Shown in pieces: positions 1-9,429 of a stretch of 64,000 bases of DNA. The notes below the pieces were generated by a model. The model was given only the letters and a program-made list of their open reading frames with translations. It was not told the origin of the DNA and made no database searches. Location of the stretch: NCBI RefSeq assembly GCF_000163895.2, contig NC_016630.1:1612001-1676000 (forward strand), written 5' to 3'. Within the stretch, counting starts at the first letter, position 1. Each line of letters begins with the position of its first letter. Source of the DNA: Filifactor alocis ATCC 35896. Its GTDB lineage: Bacteria; Bacillota; Clostridia; Peptostreptococcales; Filifactoraceae. The translations under genes were made by a program, and so were the position numbers.

Positions 1-451
1 AGCATCAGGCGAAGAAAATCAAACCGTGCATCAAGTTCAGTTCACTCTTAGCACCTCTTCTTTAGAGTTCTTTCCTCACATTTTTTTCATCATACCATTT
101 TTTAGTTCATTTTTCCATTCTTACATCCGTTTCTCATCAGATTCACATCTCCAAAACCCGTTCCTCTATTTCATATATAATATTTTTTCAATCAGGTTTT
201 CGTAGCAATCATGGTTTTGTATGATAAAATAATCTTTTTTTGACAAAATGATGATTATAGAACGAAAGGATATCTTCCTTACCACCTGTTAAGAAAAATA
301 TCCTTCTCTGTTGTTCTTTATTTCTATGTTACTTCTATTTGTTCTATGAATCACTGATTGCGGTTATCACAAAAATCCGCTTTTTAAATACTGTTGTTTT
401 GTATTCCTTTCATCATATCGCTATCCTTTGAACAATCGTGTTTCGTATTCC
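1..451. other. Non-coding stretch downstream of hisS
   Basis: No convincing gene is seen on either strand. It is AT-rich and follows the hisS stop codon on the minus strand. The arms AAGGATAT (266-273) and ATATCCTT (298-305) could form a long-looped hairpin downstream of hisS, but the 24-nt loop makes it a poor terminator. Confidence 0.5.
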
Positions 452-1642
452 TTATTGTTCGTCCGCTACAATGACTTCGTATCCGCTCTTCTTGAAATTC
501 GCAACTTCTTTTCCGATTCGATTCGATTTTATTTTGTAGATGGAAGCAATATTTCCCTGTTCGATTTTTTCGTTTGCAATCGTAAGCGCTTTTTCATAGA
601 ACGAATCCTCCGCAAACAAAATCGCATAGGTTTCTCTCTCTTCCGGAACGACAAAATTTTGATCTTTCAAAATACCGATAATTCTCTCAAATCCAATCGA
701 AAAACCTACCGCCGGAATACTCTCTTTGCTGAACTTATTCAAAAGTCCGTCATATCTTCCTCCGCCGGCAACAGCTCCTCCAAACTTTGGAGTTTCGATT
801 TCAAAAATCGGTCCCGTATAGTATCCCATTCCTCTTACCAATGTGGCATCAAATTGAATCGGATAATACTTGGATATGATGGATGTCAGAAGTTTCAAAT
901 CTTCTGCATATGGAGTTGTCAACTGTTCCAACGGTGTTGTTAAGTTTTCTAAAAAGCGTTTTATCGTTTCTTCCGCATAGCCTTTTTCTAACAGTTCTTT
1001 TACAACGCCTTCTTCACCAATCTTGTCTTTCTTGTCTGCCGTGATACAAACCGTCTCAAAATCTTCTTCTGCAAACCCTGCATCTATCACTAAGTCTTTG
1101 AGAATTCGTCGATCATTGAGTTTGATCACAAAGTCTTTGAATCCGATGTTGTACAATGCTTTCGGAACGGTCAACATCAAGTCAATCTCTGCATAAATAC
1201 CGGAATCTCCGAGTGTATCAATATCACATTGCACAAACTGGCGATATCTTCCTTTTTGGTTTCTTTCCGCACGAAATACATTCCCTATTTGAAATGCCTT
1301 GAACGGTTTGGTCAATTCGTTCATATTATTCGCATAAAAACGACTCAACGGCAAGGTCAAATCAAATCGAAGCCCCAAATCGCTCAAATCATTCTCGGTC
1401 TGTGCTTTTGACCAATCTAATTTTTCTCCTCTTTTCAAGACTTTGAATATCATACGAAGGTTCTCTCCACCTTCACTGTTCGTCAAGTTGTCCAAGTTCT
1501 CAAGCATCGGCGTTTCAATCTGTGTATATCCTCTTGAAGTATATGCCTCTATGATTTTTTTTGTTACCCAATTTCTCAATTTCATATCTTGGGGCAAAAG
1601 ATCCTGTGTTCCTTTTGCAGGCTTTGATGATAATTTTTGCAC
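452..1642 (-). CDS. hisS: Histidyl-tRNA synthetase
   Basis: Class II aminoacyl-tRNA synthetase that charges tRNA-His with histidine in the cytoplasm. The 396-residue protein starts with the family-typical KPAKGTQDLLP segment, carries a class II motif 2 region (FRAERNQKGRYRQF) and the histidine-binding loop GGGRYDGL, and ends in an anticodon-binding domain; length is slightly short of the usual 410-430. An upstream ATG at 1675 would add 11 residues, but AGGAGG (1651-1656) lies 8 nt before a GTG at 1640-1642, which I take as the start. It follows a YitT-family gene by about 130 bp on the same strand. Confidence 0.95.
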   Translation of the reverse strand: MQKLSSKPAKGTQDLLPQDMKLRNWVTKKIIEAYTSRGYTQIETPMLENLDNLTNSEGGENLRMIFKVLKRGEKLDWSKAQTENDLSDLGLRFDLTLPLSRFYANNMNELTKPFKAFQIGNVFRAERNQKGRYRQFVQCDIDTLGDSGIYAEIDLMLTVPKALYNIGFKDFVIKLNDRRILKDLVIDAGFAEEDFETVCITADKKDKIGEEGVVKELLEKGYAEETIKRFLENLTTPLEQLTTPYAEDLKLLTSIISKYYPIQFDATLVRGMGYYTGPIFEIETPKFGGAVAGGGRYDGLLNKFSKESIPAVGFSIGFERIIGILKDQNFVVPEERETYAILFAEDSFYEKALTIANEKIEQGNIASIYKIKSNRIGKEVANFKKSGYEVIVADEQ

Positions 1643-1770
1643 GCTACAATCCTCCTGTATCCATCCTGTTTTCAAAAAAACTCTTTCTCAAAGTTTTTGT
1701 CTTTTTTACATATCTCTTTCTCGATAGTATTCTTTCATTCTATAACAATTCGAAGAAACTGTCTATCTTC

Positions 1771-2685
1771 CTAAATTTCCACCATATTCATAAATCCTTC
1801 TCCAAGCACTTCCTTGACTTCGGCAATCGTGATAAAAGCATCCGGATCAATCGCATAGACAACTTCTCGTAACTTCTGTACCTGTTTCGGTGCTACTACA
1901 ACATAGAGCAACATTCTGTCTTCTTTGGTATACATCCCTTTTCCCGGAATTGCAGTATTTCCACGATCGATTTCTTTCATAATCGCAAGAGAAATCTCTT
2001 CCCACTTTGGAGAGATAATAAATGCCGCTCTCCCAAACTTCATCCCGTCAATCATTCCTCCAATCACTTTGGAAGTGATGTATACGGAAACGATTGCGTA
2101 AAGACTGTTGTATACACCGAAAATCGTCATTCCGAACCCTATAATCAATCCGTCGATGATTAACATCAGGCGATTGATGGGAAAACGAGGATTTTTGTAT
2201 CGGATAATCATCGCGAGCATATCGGAACCGCCCGTTGTCCCTCCGCTGCGTAGAACAAGTCCGATACCGACTCCTAAAAACACTCCTCCGAATACTCCCG
2301 CAATAAACAAATCTTCTCCGATTGGAAACGGATTTACAAACAAACGCAAAAACCAAAGGTGCAGTGATAACAATCCGACAGAAATCATTGAATTTCGTCC
2401 GTAAGAGAATCCCCGCTGATACACACTGATGATAAATAACGGAATATTACACGCAAGTGTTGTCGCCCAAAGAGGAATTCCGAATCCGAAAATTTTTTTT
2501 GTTGTTGCTTCTATCGCAATCGCCAAACCCGACACTCCGCCGGTCACCAATCCCACGGGAGATAAAAACCATACAATTCCCATTCCCAGTATCATCGTAC
2601 CGACATAAATTCCAATCAAGCTGTTCAAAAAGCTCATACCTTTTTTCTTTTTTTTGTTCATTTTTGTTGTTTGTTCCTGTTCCAA
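1771..2685 (-). CDS. YitT family membrane protein (DUF161/DUF2179)
   Basis: Integral membrane protein of the YitT family, whose biochemical role is unknown. About five hydrophobic segments fill the N-terminal two thirds, with the family glycine-rich motif GGTTGGSDMLA in the middle. A soluble C-terminal DUF2179 domain ends in the conserved pattern DPDAFITIAEVKEVLGEGF. The longest ORF begins with ATG at 2709, but that codon overlaps the ribosome binding site; AGGAGG (2695-2700) is 9 nt upstream of a TTG at 2683-2685, giving 304 residues. The residues just after the start are rich in lysine, consistent with an inside-positive first segment. A paralogue lies at 11383-12249. Confidence 0.85.
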   Translation of the reverse strand: MEQEQTTKMNKKKKKGMSFLNSLIGIYVGTMILGMGIVWFLSPVGLVTGGVSGLAIAIEATTKKIFGFGIPLWATTLACNIPLFIISVYQRGFSYGRNSMISVGLLSLHLWFLRLFVNPFPIGEDLFIAGVFGGVFLGVGIGLVLRSGGTTGGSDMLAMIIRYKNPRFPINRLMLIIDGLIIGFGMTIFGVYNSLYAIVSVYITSKVIGGMIDGMKFGRAAFIISPKWEEISLAIMKEIDRGNTAIPGKGMYTKEDRMLLYVVVAPKQVQKLREVVYAIDPDAFITIAEVKEVLGEGFMNMVEI

Positions 2686-3032
2686 ATCAAAAAACCTCCT
2701 GTTTCTCATCTTCTGTTACCCATTTTACCACAATCATTCCCCGCAATACCACGATTTACACAATTATTTCTTCCTAAGACAGAAAATATTTTTTTCGCAC
2801 TGTCTTTTTTGAAAGTTTGTCCCGTTTTTGATTCTGTATCTTGTCATTTCATAGTGAATTCTGTAAAAAACACAATTCTTTTGTAGACAATTACAAAATA
2901 TGGTCGTAAAATGAAGAAATGATTGAAACTAATTCGTGATCAACAAGCCATAAACTTGTACTGTATCGCCATATCTTGTACTGTATCGCCATATAAAATA
3001 TATCATCATATTAAAAGAAGGAGCTTAAAGCA
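2686..3032. other. Divergent intergenic region between yitT and the LCP gene
   Basis: Holds the promoters of two divergent genes. On the minus strand an extended -10 (TGTGGTAAAAT, about 2724-2734) could drive the YitT gene and hisS. On the plus strand the 20-bp tandem duplication described separately lies just before the LCP gene. An inverted repeat TTTTGTA/TACAAAA occurs at 2879-2898. No ORF is convincing. Confidence 0.45.
2955..2994 (+). repeat. Perfect 20-bp tandem duplication in LCP promoter region
   Basis: The unit CTTGTACTGTATCGCCATAT occurs twice head to tail (2955-2974 and 2975-2994), about 40 bp upstream of the LCP start codon. Each copy contains TTGTAC, a possible -35 element; from the second copy a 17-bp spacer leads to TATATC. 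The 20-bp period is close to two helical turns, so two protein sites would lie on the same DNA face. Function is inferred; the duplication itself is seen directly. Confidence 0.85.
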
Positions 3033-4337
3033 ATGAAACATTTTTTTAAAGTATTTTTTATCACCTTGATTTCTCTGGGAATCATCGGTGGTGTGGGAAC
3101 AAAACTATACTTGGGATATGACCAAAAAAATCCGGGTGCGGATGTTCCTTCTCTGTCCGAAAAACAGGGAGCAACGGACCGTGTCAATGTTTTACTGCTT
3201 GGAGTAGATGCTCCGGAAAGCGATAGAAAGGGAGATATTCCTCGTTCCGATACGATGATGCTGTTGAGCTTGGATCCAAAAACCGATACTGCTTTTATCC
3301 TATCCATTCCAAGAGATACCAGAGTGGTATTGCCCGGAAGATCTAATGCGACCAAAATCAATCACGCTCACCGATTCGGCGGTCCCGACCTTTCCATTCA
3401 AGCTGTAAAAGAACTTCTTGATATTCCGATTCACCACTATGTTGTAGTGGACTATAAGGCTCTGTTTGAAATTGTTAATGATGTCGGAGGTATTGATATC
3501 AACATTGAACATAAAGGCGGAATGCACTACGATGACAACGCCATCAAACCGGCACTTCATATCCATTTCGACCAAGGTATGAATCATCTGGACGGACAAA
3601 AGGCAATGGAATTTTTGAGATATCGTAAAGGATATGCATCAGGAGATTTAGGTCGAATCGAAGCACAACAAAAATTTATTTCCGCTCTGTTGGATAAATT
3701 GTTATCTCCTTCTTCCATTGCAAAACTTCCAAAAATTACGGAACATGCTTTCCAATACATTGATACGGATATGAGCAAAGCTGAAATCTTGCAGCTTGCT
3801 GTCAGTGCAATGAAGTTGGATTCCAAAAATATTATCAAAGATGTACTTCCGGGAAACGGAATGTATATTTCAGGCATTTCTTACTTTATTGTAGATCAAC
3901 CGATTTATAAGGATCAAATTGCCTATATGATGGCAGGAAATTACGGTGATTGGGTCAACAATAAATTCCACGAAAGAAGTACTCTTGATATTGCAGATAT
4001 TCGAAAATCGGAAAATCAGAAAAAAGGAAAAAAATCCAAGCCTGTAGAGGTAAAGGAAATTCCTCAAAATGCCAATATCTATGATGAAGAAAATCAATTG
4101 GAACAGGCGGAAAAAGAAGAAGATATCTACTCGAAACCGGATAAAGACAACGACCAACCGAATGATTCGACAACATCACCGAAACCAATAGACCCGATTC
4201 AGATTGAACCGACTCCATCAGAACCGGAAAAACCAAATCCTGCCGGAGCGGAAAAACCAAAACCGACACCTGAGCCAACACCGGAACAAACAGCTCCATC
4301 CGACTCTTCCGATACAGGTTCTGACTTGTTTTCTTAA
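3033..4337 (+). CDS. LytR-CpsA-Psr (LCP) family cell-wall ligase
   Basis: Membrane-anchored enzyme of the LCP family, which transfers undecaprenyl-linked glycopolymers such as teichoic acid or capsule onto peptidoglycan outside the cell. A single N-terminal membrane segment (about residues 7-25) is followed by the LCP domain with the hallmark LLGVDAPESDRKGDIPRSDT, ILSIPRDTRV, the stretch NHAHRFGG, and later EFLRYRKGYASGDLGRIEAQQ. The last 90 residues are a charged, then Pro/Glu/Lys-rich tail (repeats of EKPNP and PTPEPTPE), probably a flexible wall-spanning linker. Length 434 residues. Start supported by AAGGAG at an ordinary distance. It is monocistronic, with a terminator following. Confidence 0.9.
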   Translation: MKHFFKVFFITLISLGIIGGVGTKLYLGYDQKNPGADVPSLSEKQGATDRVNVLLLGVDAPESDRKGDIPRSDTMMLLSLDPKTDTAFILSIPRDTRVVLPGRSNATKINHAHRFGGPDLSIQAVKELLDIPIHHYVVVDYKALFEIVNDVGGIDINIEHKGGMHYDDNAIKPALHIHFDQGMNHLDGQKAMEFLRYRKGYASGDLGRIEAQQKFISALLDKLLSPSSIAKLPKITEHAFQYIDTDMSKAEILQLAVSAMKLDSKNIIKDVLPGNGMYISGISYFIVDQPIYKDQIAYMMAGNYGDWVNNKFHERSTLDIADIRKSENQKKGKKSKPVEVKEIPQNANIYDEENQLEQAEKEEDIYSKPDKDNDQPNDSTTSPKPIDPIQIEPTPSEPEKPNPAGAEKPKPTPEPTPEQTAPSDSSDTGSDLFS

Positions 4338-4764
4338 AAATCAATATTGCATACAATCTCATTCTTAAAGAACGACTCTGACAAAATGGATGATAAATCA
4401 ACGGACGCACTCTTTTCCGAAAGTATGTGTCCGTTATTTTTTGTCCTATAACCCCCTATTTTTTGTAAAATAATTTCTACAATCTTCCGACAAAACAGGA
4501 TGCATTGTAAAAAATTATTACAAATAGAAGTCTTTTTTTAAACTGAATAGAAACATATTCTCAGATATATTATAATGAGAAGGTATCTTGTAGAAAAATA
4601 TACTTTCTCAACAAAAATAAAAATCTGTTATTTTTAAAATATTTTTGATATAATGAAAGGCAAGCTTTTACTGAAACGAAAACAGATATTTGTCCAAACG
4701 GATTTATATCTATCTTCCATTAGAAATTAATAATTTATTTATATAAGAAACGAGGTAATTACAA
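4338..4764 (+). promoter_or_regulatory. secA upstream region with candidate promoters
   Basis: Apart from the terminator of the preceding gene, this AT-rich gap has two TATAAT boxes, at 4571-4576 and 4649-4654. The second has an AT-rich -35-like hexamer about 17 bp upstream (4626-4631) and lies about 110 bp before secA, so it is the better promoter candidate. Neither has a consensus TTGACA. No coding sequence is seen. Confidence 0.4.
4400..4443 (+). terminator. Intrinsic terminator after LCP gene
   Basis: Arms AACGGACGCA (4400-4409) and TGTGTCCGTT (4426-4435) form a stem with one G-U pair, followed by ATTTTTTG. Confidence 0.75.
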
Positions 4765-7509
4765 ATGGGTATATTGGATTCCTTTTTCTCTAACCGAGAA
4801 ATCAAACGCCTGGAAAAAAAGGTAGCAATTGTCAATTCTTTTGAACCGAAAATCAAGGCGTTGTCAGATGCCGAATTAGTTGCAAAAACAAGTGAATTTA
4901 AAAAAAGATTGCAAAACGGAGAAACGGTGGATGATATTTTGCCGGAAGCATTCTCTGTATGTCGTGAAGCTTCTTCCAGAGTGTTGGGCATGAGACACTA
5001 CGATGTTCAAATGATGGGTGGAATTGTATTGAATGAAGGTCGTATCGCAGAAATGAAAACAGGAGAAGGAAAAACATTGGTAGCAACTGCTCCTGTCTAT
5101 CTGAATGCACTGACAGGAAAGGGAGTCCACGTTATCACTGTCAATGACTACCTTGCAAAACGGGATATGGAATGGATGTCCAAACTATACAACTTCCTTG
5201 ACTTATCCACGGGGGTTATTGTTCATGGGTTGAACAATACACAAAGACGTGCTGCATACAATGCGGATATCACTTATGGTACAAACAATGAATTCGGGTT
5301 TGATTACCTGAGAGATAACATGGTAATCTACAAACACGAAATGGTACAACGACCTCTGAATTATGCTATTGTCGATGAAGTCGACTCCATTTTGGTCGAT
5401 GAGGCAAGAACTCCGTTGATTATTTCAGGTCAAGGAGACAAATCGACCTCTCTTTACACACAAGCGGATACCTTTATCAAAACGCTTCATGAAGAAGAAG
5501 ATTACATTGTAAATGAAAAAGAAAACGCCTCTACCCTAACAGAAATCGGTTTGCAAAAAGCAGAACGATTCTTCGGTGTAGAAAGTATGACAGATATTGC
5601 CAACATGGAAATTTATCATAATATCGGTCAGGCTCTTCGTGCCAATACCTTGATGCGTTTAGATGTAGACTATGTAGTAAGAGACGGCGAAATCGTTATC
5701 GTAGACGAATTCACGGGACGTTTGATGTTCGGTCGTCGTTATTCTGCCGGATTACATCAAGCTATCGAAGCAAAAGAGGGCTTGAAGATTCAAAGAGAAT
5801 CCAAAACACTTGCTACTATCACATTCCAAAACTATTTCAGAATGTACCAAAAATTATCCGGAATGACAGGTACGGCAAAAACGGAAGAAGAAGAATTCCG
5901 TTCTATCTACAATATGGATGTTGTACAAATTCCGACCAACCGTCCTATCGTTCGTCAAGATTTGAATGATGTTGTTTATAAAACGGAAGAGGCGAAATTC
6001 AATGCCGTTGTAGAAGAAGTAGCCAGAAAACATGAAACGGGACAACCTCTTTTAGTCGGTACCATTTCTATTGAAAACTCCGAAAAACTTTCTGAAAAAC
6101 TAAAGAGAAGAGGCATCAAACACGAAGTGTTGAATGCCAAAAATCACGAAAAAGAGGCTGAAATCGTTGCACAAGCAGGTCGTTTTAATTCCGTAACCAT
6201 CGCAACCAACATGGCAGGCCGCGGTACTGACATTATCTTGGGCGGTAACCCTGACTTTATGGCAAATAAAGAAATGCGTAAACTGGGGTACGAAGACCAT
6301 GTTATCTCATTCGCAACAGGTTTTGCTCCATCAGAAGATGAAGAACTGTTAGCTGCAAGAGAAACTTATCAAAGAATTTTGAAAGAGAAAAAAGAAGAGC
6401 TCAGAGAGGAACAGGAAAAAGTAGCTGAGGTCGGCGGACTCGGAATCATCGGTACAGAACGCCACGAATCCAGACGAATCGACAATCAGTTGCGTGGTCG
6501 TTCCGGTCGTCAAGGCGATCCCGGAGATACCAAGTTTTTCATTTCTCTGGAAGACGACTTGATGCGTAAGTTCGGCGGCGAAAAAATGAGCGAATTGATG
6601 GATCGATTCGGTATTATGGATGATGATGAACCGATTGAGGCAAAAGTGCTTACCAAAAGAATTGAAGGGGCACAAAAGAAAGTCGAAGGAATCAACTTCG
6701 GAATTCGTAAAAGTGTCCTTGAATATGATGATGTTATGAATGTACAAAGAGAAATCATCTACAAAGAACGTCGCCGTGTACTGGAAGGCGAAAATATCAC
6801 GGATGAAATTCAAAATATGATTCGTGCTACGGTAGATTCTATTATTATGCAATATATGCCTGCCAATGAATATGAAGAAGAATGGGATTTGCACGGTCTG
6901 TTTGCAAAACTTTCCGTTGTGTGCGGAATTCATCTGAATCCGGACGCATACTCTAAGGAAAATCTGGACAAAGATGCCTTTATCGATCAAATTACAACAC
7001 TTGCACTTAAAAGATACCATGAACAGGAAAGTCAAATTCCGGAAGAGCAATTCCGTGAATTGGAGCGTGTCATCCTATTACAGGCAGTAGATAGCAGATG
7101 GATGGACCATATCGATGCCATGGATCAGCTTCGACAAGGAATCGGTCTTCGTGCACTCGGACAGGAAAACCCTGTCAGAGCATATCAAATGGAAGGTTTT
7201 GATATGTTCGATGCAATGAATTCCCTGATTCAAGAGGATACTGTTCGCTATGTTCTGAATGTAACCTTGACTAAAAAAGAAGAACAAGAAGAACAGGTAC
7301 AACCGGCAGAAGAACCTACTGTGATAAAAGTGAGACCGCAAGATGTCATTCCTCAAAGAAAACAAGTCGTTGATGTTACATCTGCGAAAGAACAAACAGC
7401 CGATTCTTCCCAACAAACCGTCAAACAAACTCAAAAGGTAGGGCGTAATGACGAATGTCCTTGCGGAAGCGGAAAAAAATATAAAAAATGCTGTGGAAAG
7501 GATGTGTAA
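4765..7509 (+). CDS. secA: Preprotein translocase ATPase SecA
   Basis: Motor of the Sec pathway that pushes unfolded preproteins through SecYEG at the cytoplasmic membrane. At 914 residues it is of usual length. Seen in order: DEAD-like nucleotide-binding domain 1 with Walker A TGEGKTL near residue 100, the DEVDSILVDEARTPL motif near 210, the preprotein cross-linking region, NBD2 with NMAGRGTDI and QLRGRSGRQGDPG, the helical scaffold with DDVMNVQRE, and a C-terminal zinc finger (CPCGSGKKYKKCC) that binds SecB or ribosomes. GAGG precedes the ATG. It is followed at once by prfB, the widespread secA-prfB pair. Confidence 0.98.
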   Translation: MGILDSFFSNREIKRLEKKVAIVNSFEPKIKALSDAELVAKTSEFKKRLQNGETVDDILPEAFSVCREASSRVLGMRHYDVQMMGGIVLNEGRIAEMKTGEGKTLVATAPVYLNALTGKGVHVITVNDYLAKRDMEWMSKLYNFLDLSTGVIVHGLNNTQRRAAYNADITYGTNNEFGFDYLRDNMVIYKHEMVQRPLNYAIVDEVDSILVDEARTPLIISGQGDKSTSLYTQADTFIKTLHEEEDYIVNEKENASTLTEIGLQKAERFFGVESMTDIANMEIYHNIGQALRANTLMRLDVDYVVRDGEIVIVDEFTGRLMFGRRYSAGLHQAIEAKEGLKIQRESKTLATITFQNYFRMYQKLSGMTGTAKTEEEEFRSIYNMDVVQIPTNRPIVRQDLNDVVYKTEEAKFNAVVEEVARKHETGQPLLVGTISIENSEKLSEKLKRRGIKHEVLNAKNHEKEAEIVAQAGRFNSVTIATNMAGRGTDIILGGNPDFMANKEMRKLGYEDHVISFATGFAPSEDEELLAARETYQRILKEKKEELREEQEKVAEVGGLGIIGTERHESRRIDNQLRGRSGRQGDPGDTKFFISLEDDLMRKFGGEKMSELMDRFGIMDDDEPIEAKVLTKRIEGAQKKVEGINFGIRKSVLEYDDVMNVQREIIYKERRRVLEGENITDEIQNMIRATVDSIIMQYMPANEYEEEWDLHGLFAKLSVVCGIHLNPDAYSKENLDKDAFIDQITTLALKRYHEQESQIPEEQFRELERVILLQAVDSRWMDHIDAMDQLRQGIGLRALGQENPVRAYQMEGFDMFDAMNSLIQEDTVRYVLNVTLTKKEEQEEQVQPAEEPTVIKVRPQDVIPQRKQVVDVTSAKEQTADSSQQTVKQTQKVGRNDECPCGSGKKYKKCCGKDV

Positions 7510-7512
7510 GAT

Positions 7513-8617
7513 TTGTTAAACGAACAAATTTATCGTGAAAAACTTTCCAAAATAAGCAACTCTCTGGACGAAGTGAGGGTTTCTCTTTGACATCGATTCC
7601 TTGAAACAAGAGAAACAACAAAATGATTTGAAAATGGAAGATGCTGATTTTTGGAACAACTTAGAACTATCGCAACATATTGTGAAACGAAACAAAGAAT
7701 TGGAACGAACCCTTGATATCTATTCCTCTGCGTTTTCCGAATTGGAAGAAGTGGAAATTCTGTTTGAGTTGACGAAAGAGGATTCCGAGTTGGAGAAAGA
7801 ACTGGAACAGTGCATCAACGAGTTGTCGGAAAAAATGGAGCAACTTAAAATCCAAACCTTGTTGGATGGAGAATATGACGGCAACAACGCTATTTTATCC
7901 ATTCATGCGGGTTCCGGTGGATTAGATGCACAAGATTGGGCTCAGATGTTGCTCCGTATGTATTTGCGTTTTTGTCATGACATGGGGTATCGTGTCATTG
8001 AGTTGGACAGCTTGTCCGATTCGGAGGCGGGAATCAAAAGTGTGACCCTTCAAATAGAAGGCCCCAATGCCTACGGTTTCTTAAAGAGTGAAAAGGGAGT
8101 GCATCGAATTGTTCGTATCTCTCCGTTTGACTCTTCAGGAAAACGACATACTTCCTTCACTTCTGTCGATGTCATTCCGGAAATGGATGATACTGTAGAA
8201 GTTGACATTGATACCAATGATTTGAAAATTGACACATATCGTGCATCGGGAGCAGGTGGACAGCATGTCAACAAGACCGACTCTGCCGTTCGTATTACTC
8301 ATATTCCGACCGGAATTGTCATAACATGCCAAAATGAACGCTCACAGCACAGCAATCGTGAAACTGCAATGAAAATGTTGTTCTCAAAGCTGATGGATAT
8401 CAAAATCAGAGAACATAAAGAAAAAATTGAAGACATTTCGGGAGAGTATTCTCAAATTGCATGGGGCAGCCAAATTCGTTCCTATGTCTTTCAACCATAC
8501 ACCTTGGTAAAAGATCATCGCACCAATCACGAAATCGGTTCTGTACAATCTGTTATGGATGGGAACATTATGCCGTTTATCAATGCATATCTGAAACAAC
8601 AAAAACAAGACTCCTAA
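7513..8617 (+). CDS. prfB: Peptide chain release factor 2, programmed +1 frameshift
   Basis: RF2 recognises UGA and UAA stop codons and triggers peptide release. It is read in two frames: a 25-codon leader (TTG 7513 to CTT 7585-7587) ends at UGA 7588-7590 followed by C; shifting +1 at CTT-TGA-C continues in the frame GAC-ATC-GAT to 8617, about 367 residues in all. AGGG at 7576-7579 is the internal Shine-Dalgarno-like stimulator. The leader follows the secA stop by one codon in the same frame, so the TTG is the only early start. The RF2 recognition loop SPF (RISPFDSSGKRHTSF) and the catalytic GGQ (ASGAGGQHVNKTDSAVR) are intact. Low RF2 promotes the shift, giving autoregulation as known for the family. 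Confidence 0.95.
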
Positions 8618-8680
8618 AGAAGCGTTCTGTTAGAGATTGTAAAAAATACTAACCGAACTCTTTCCGTAATCAATAAGAAA

Positions 8681-8722
8681 AGGCCTATCGTGTGAACAGC
8701 TTACACAATAGGCTTTTATTTT
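8681..8722 (+). terminator. Terminator of the secA-prfB unit
   Basis: A stem formed by GCCTATCGTGTGA and TTACACAATAGGC (8683-8713), with minor mismatches, is followed by TTTTATTTTG. Confidence 0.8.
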
Positions 8723-9429
8723 GTCTCAGTATCTCTATTATCAGTCAAAGCAATCTATATCTCCTATATCCCTCTCCATAACAGTCCCTATCTCCTCAGT
8801 ACTGTTCTCCATAACAGTTCCTATTCTGTATCACTCTTGTATCTGTCTGTTTTCTTGATGTTCCATGAGATATCGATTCATCCGGAGTATGACAACGTTA
8901 TCATACGAAAATTTGATAAAATGATGAAACCCATTCAATCTCTACAAGTGATTCTTATGATTTGTTTCATTCATCCATTTATGGACACTTTCACAGAGTC
9001 TGTTCATCATTTTTCTAACTATCTGAACTCTATTATTTTCTTCCAAAGAATGGAATGATTCTATGGAATTTGAGTATTAATAAAAAGTTTTAGTATAAAT
9101 GAAGCACTTTCTGTACAACATGACAATATGTCCTTCCATTTTTCCTTTCGTTAAGAATAAGCGAACTATCAATCAACAGAAACTTTTATTTTTCTTCATT
9201 ACTCCAAACACAAGATGTTAAGAGATAAATTAAGATATGACAAAAAAGCATTCATCTATTTTACAAAAAAAACTTTTTTTGGTATGATGTTATTGTATGA
9301 TATTGCAAGAACCTAATAGACGATATGTCATATCATACGATGATAAAAAGTTATGGTACAAGTATCAGAGATTGGATTGGCTAATATGCTTTTCATAAAT
9401 ATTAGTATCAGAAAAAATAAGGAGATATC
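8723..9429 (+). other. Long non-coding gap before the cysteine desulfidase gene
   Basis: Roughly 700 bp without a supported gene. A 73-codon open frame at 8837-9058 has no ribosome binding site and no recognisable motif, so it is left out. CTCCATAACAGT occurs twice 43 bp apart (8774-8785, 8817-8828). AT-rich DNA near 9270-9350 probably contains the downstream promoter, but no clean -35/-10 pair could be chosen. Confidence 0.45.

Noticed and set aside
266..305. Hairpin AAGGATAT/ATATCCTT downstream of hisS
   Set aside because: Loop of 24 nt and weak stem make it a doubtful terminator.
8837..9058. 73-codon open frame before the cysteine desulfidase gene
   Set aside because: No ribosome binding site, no motif, hydrophobic chance composition in AT-rich DNA.
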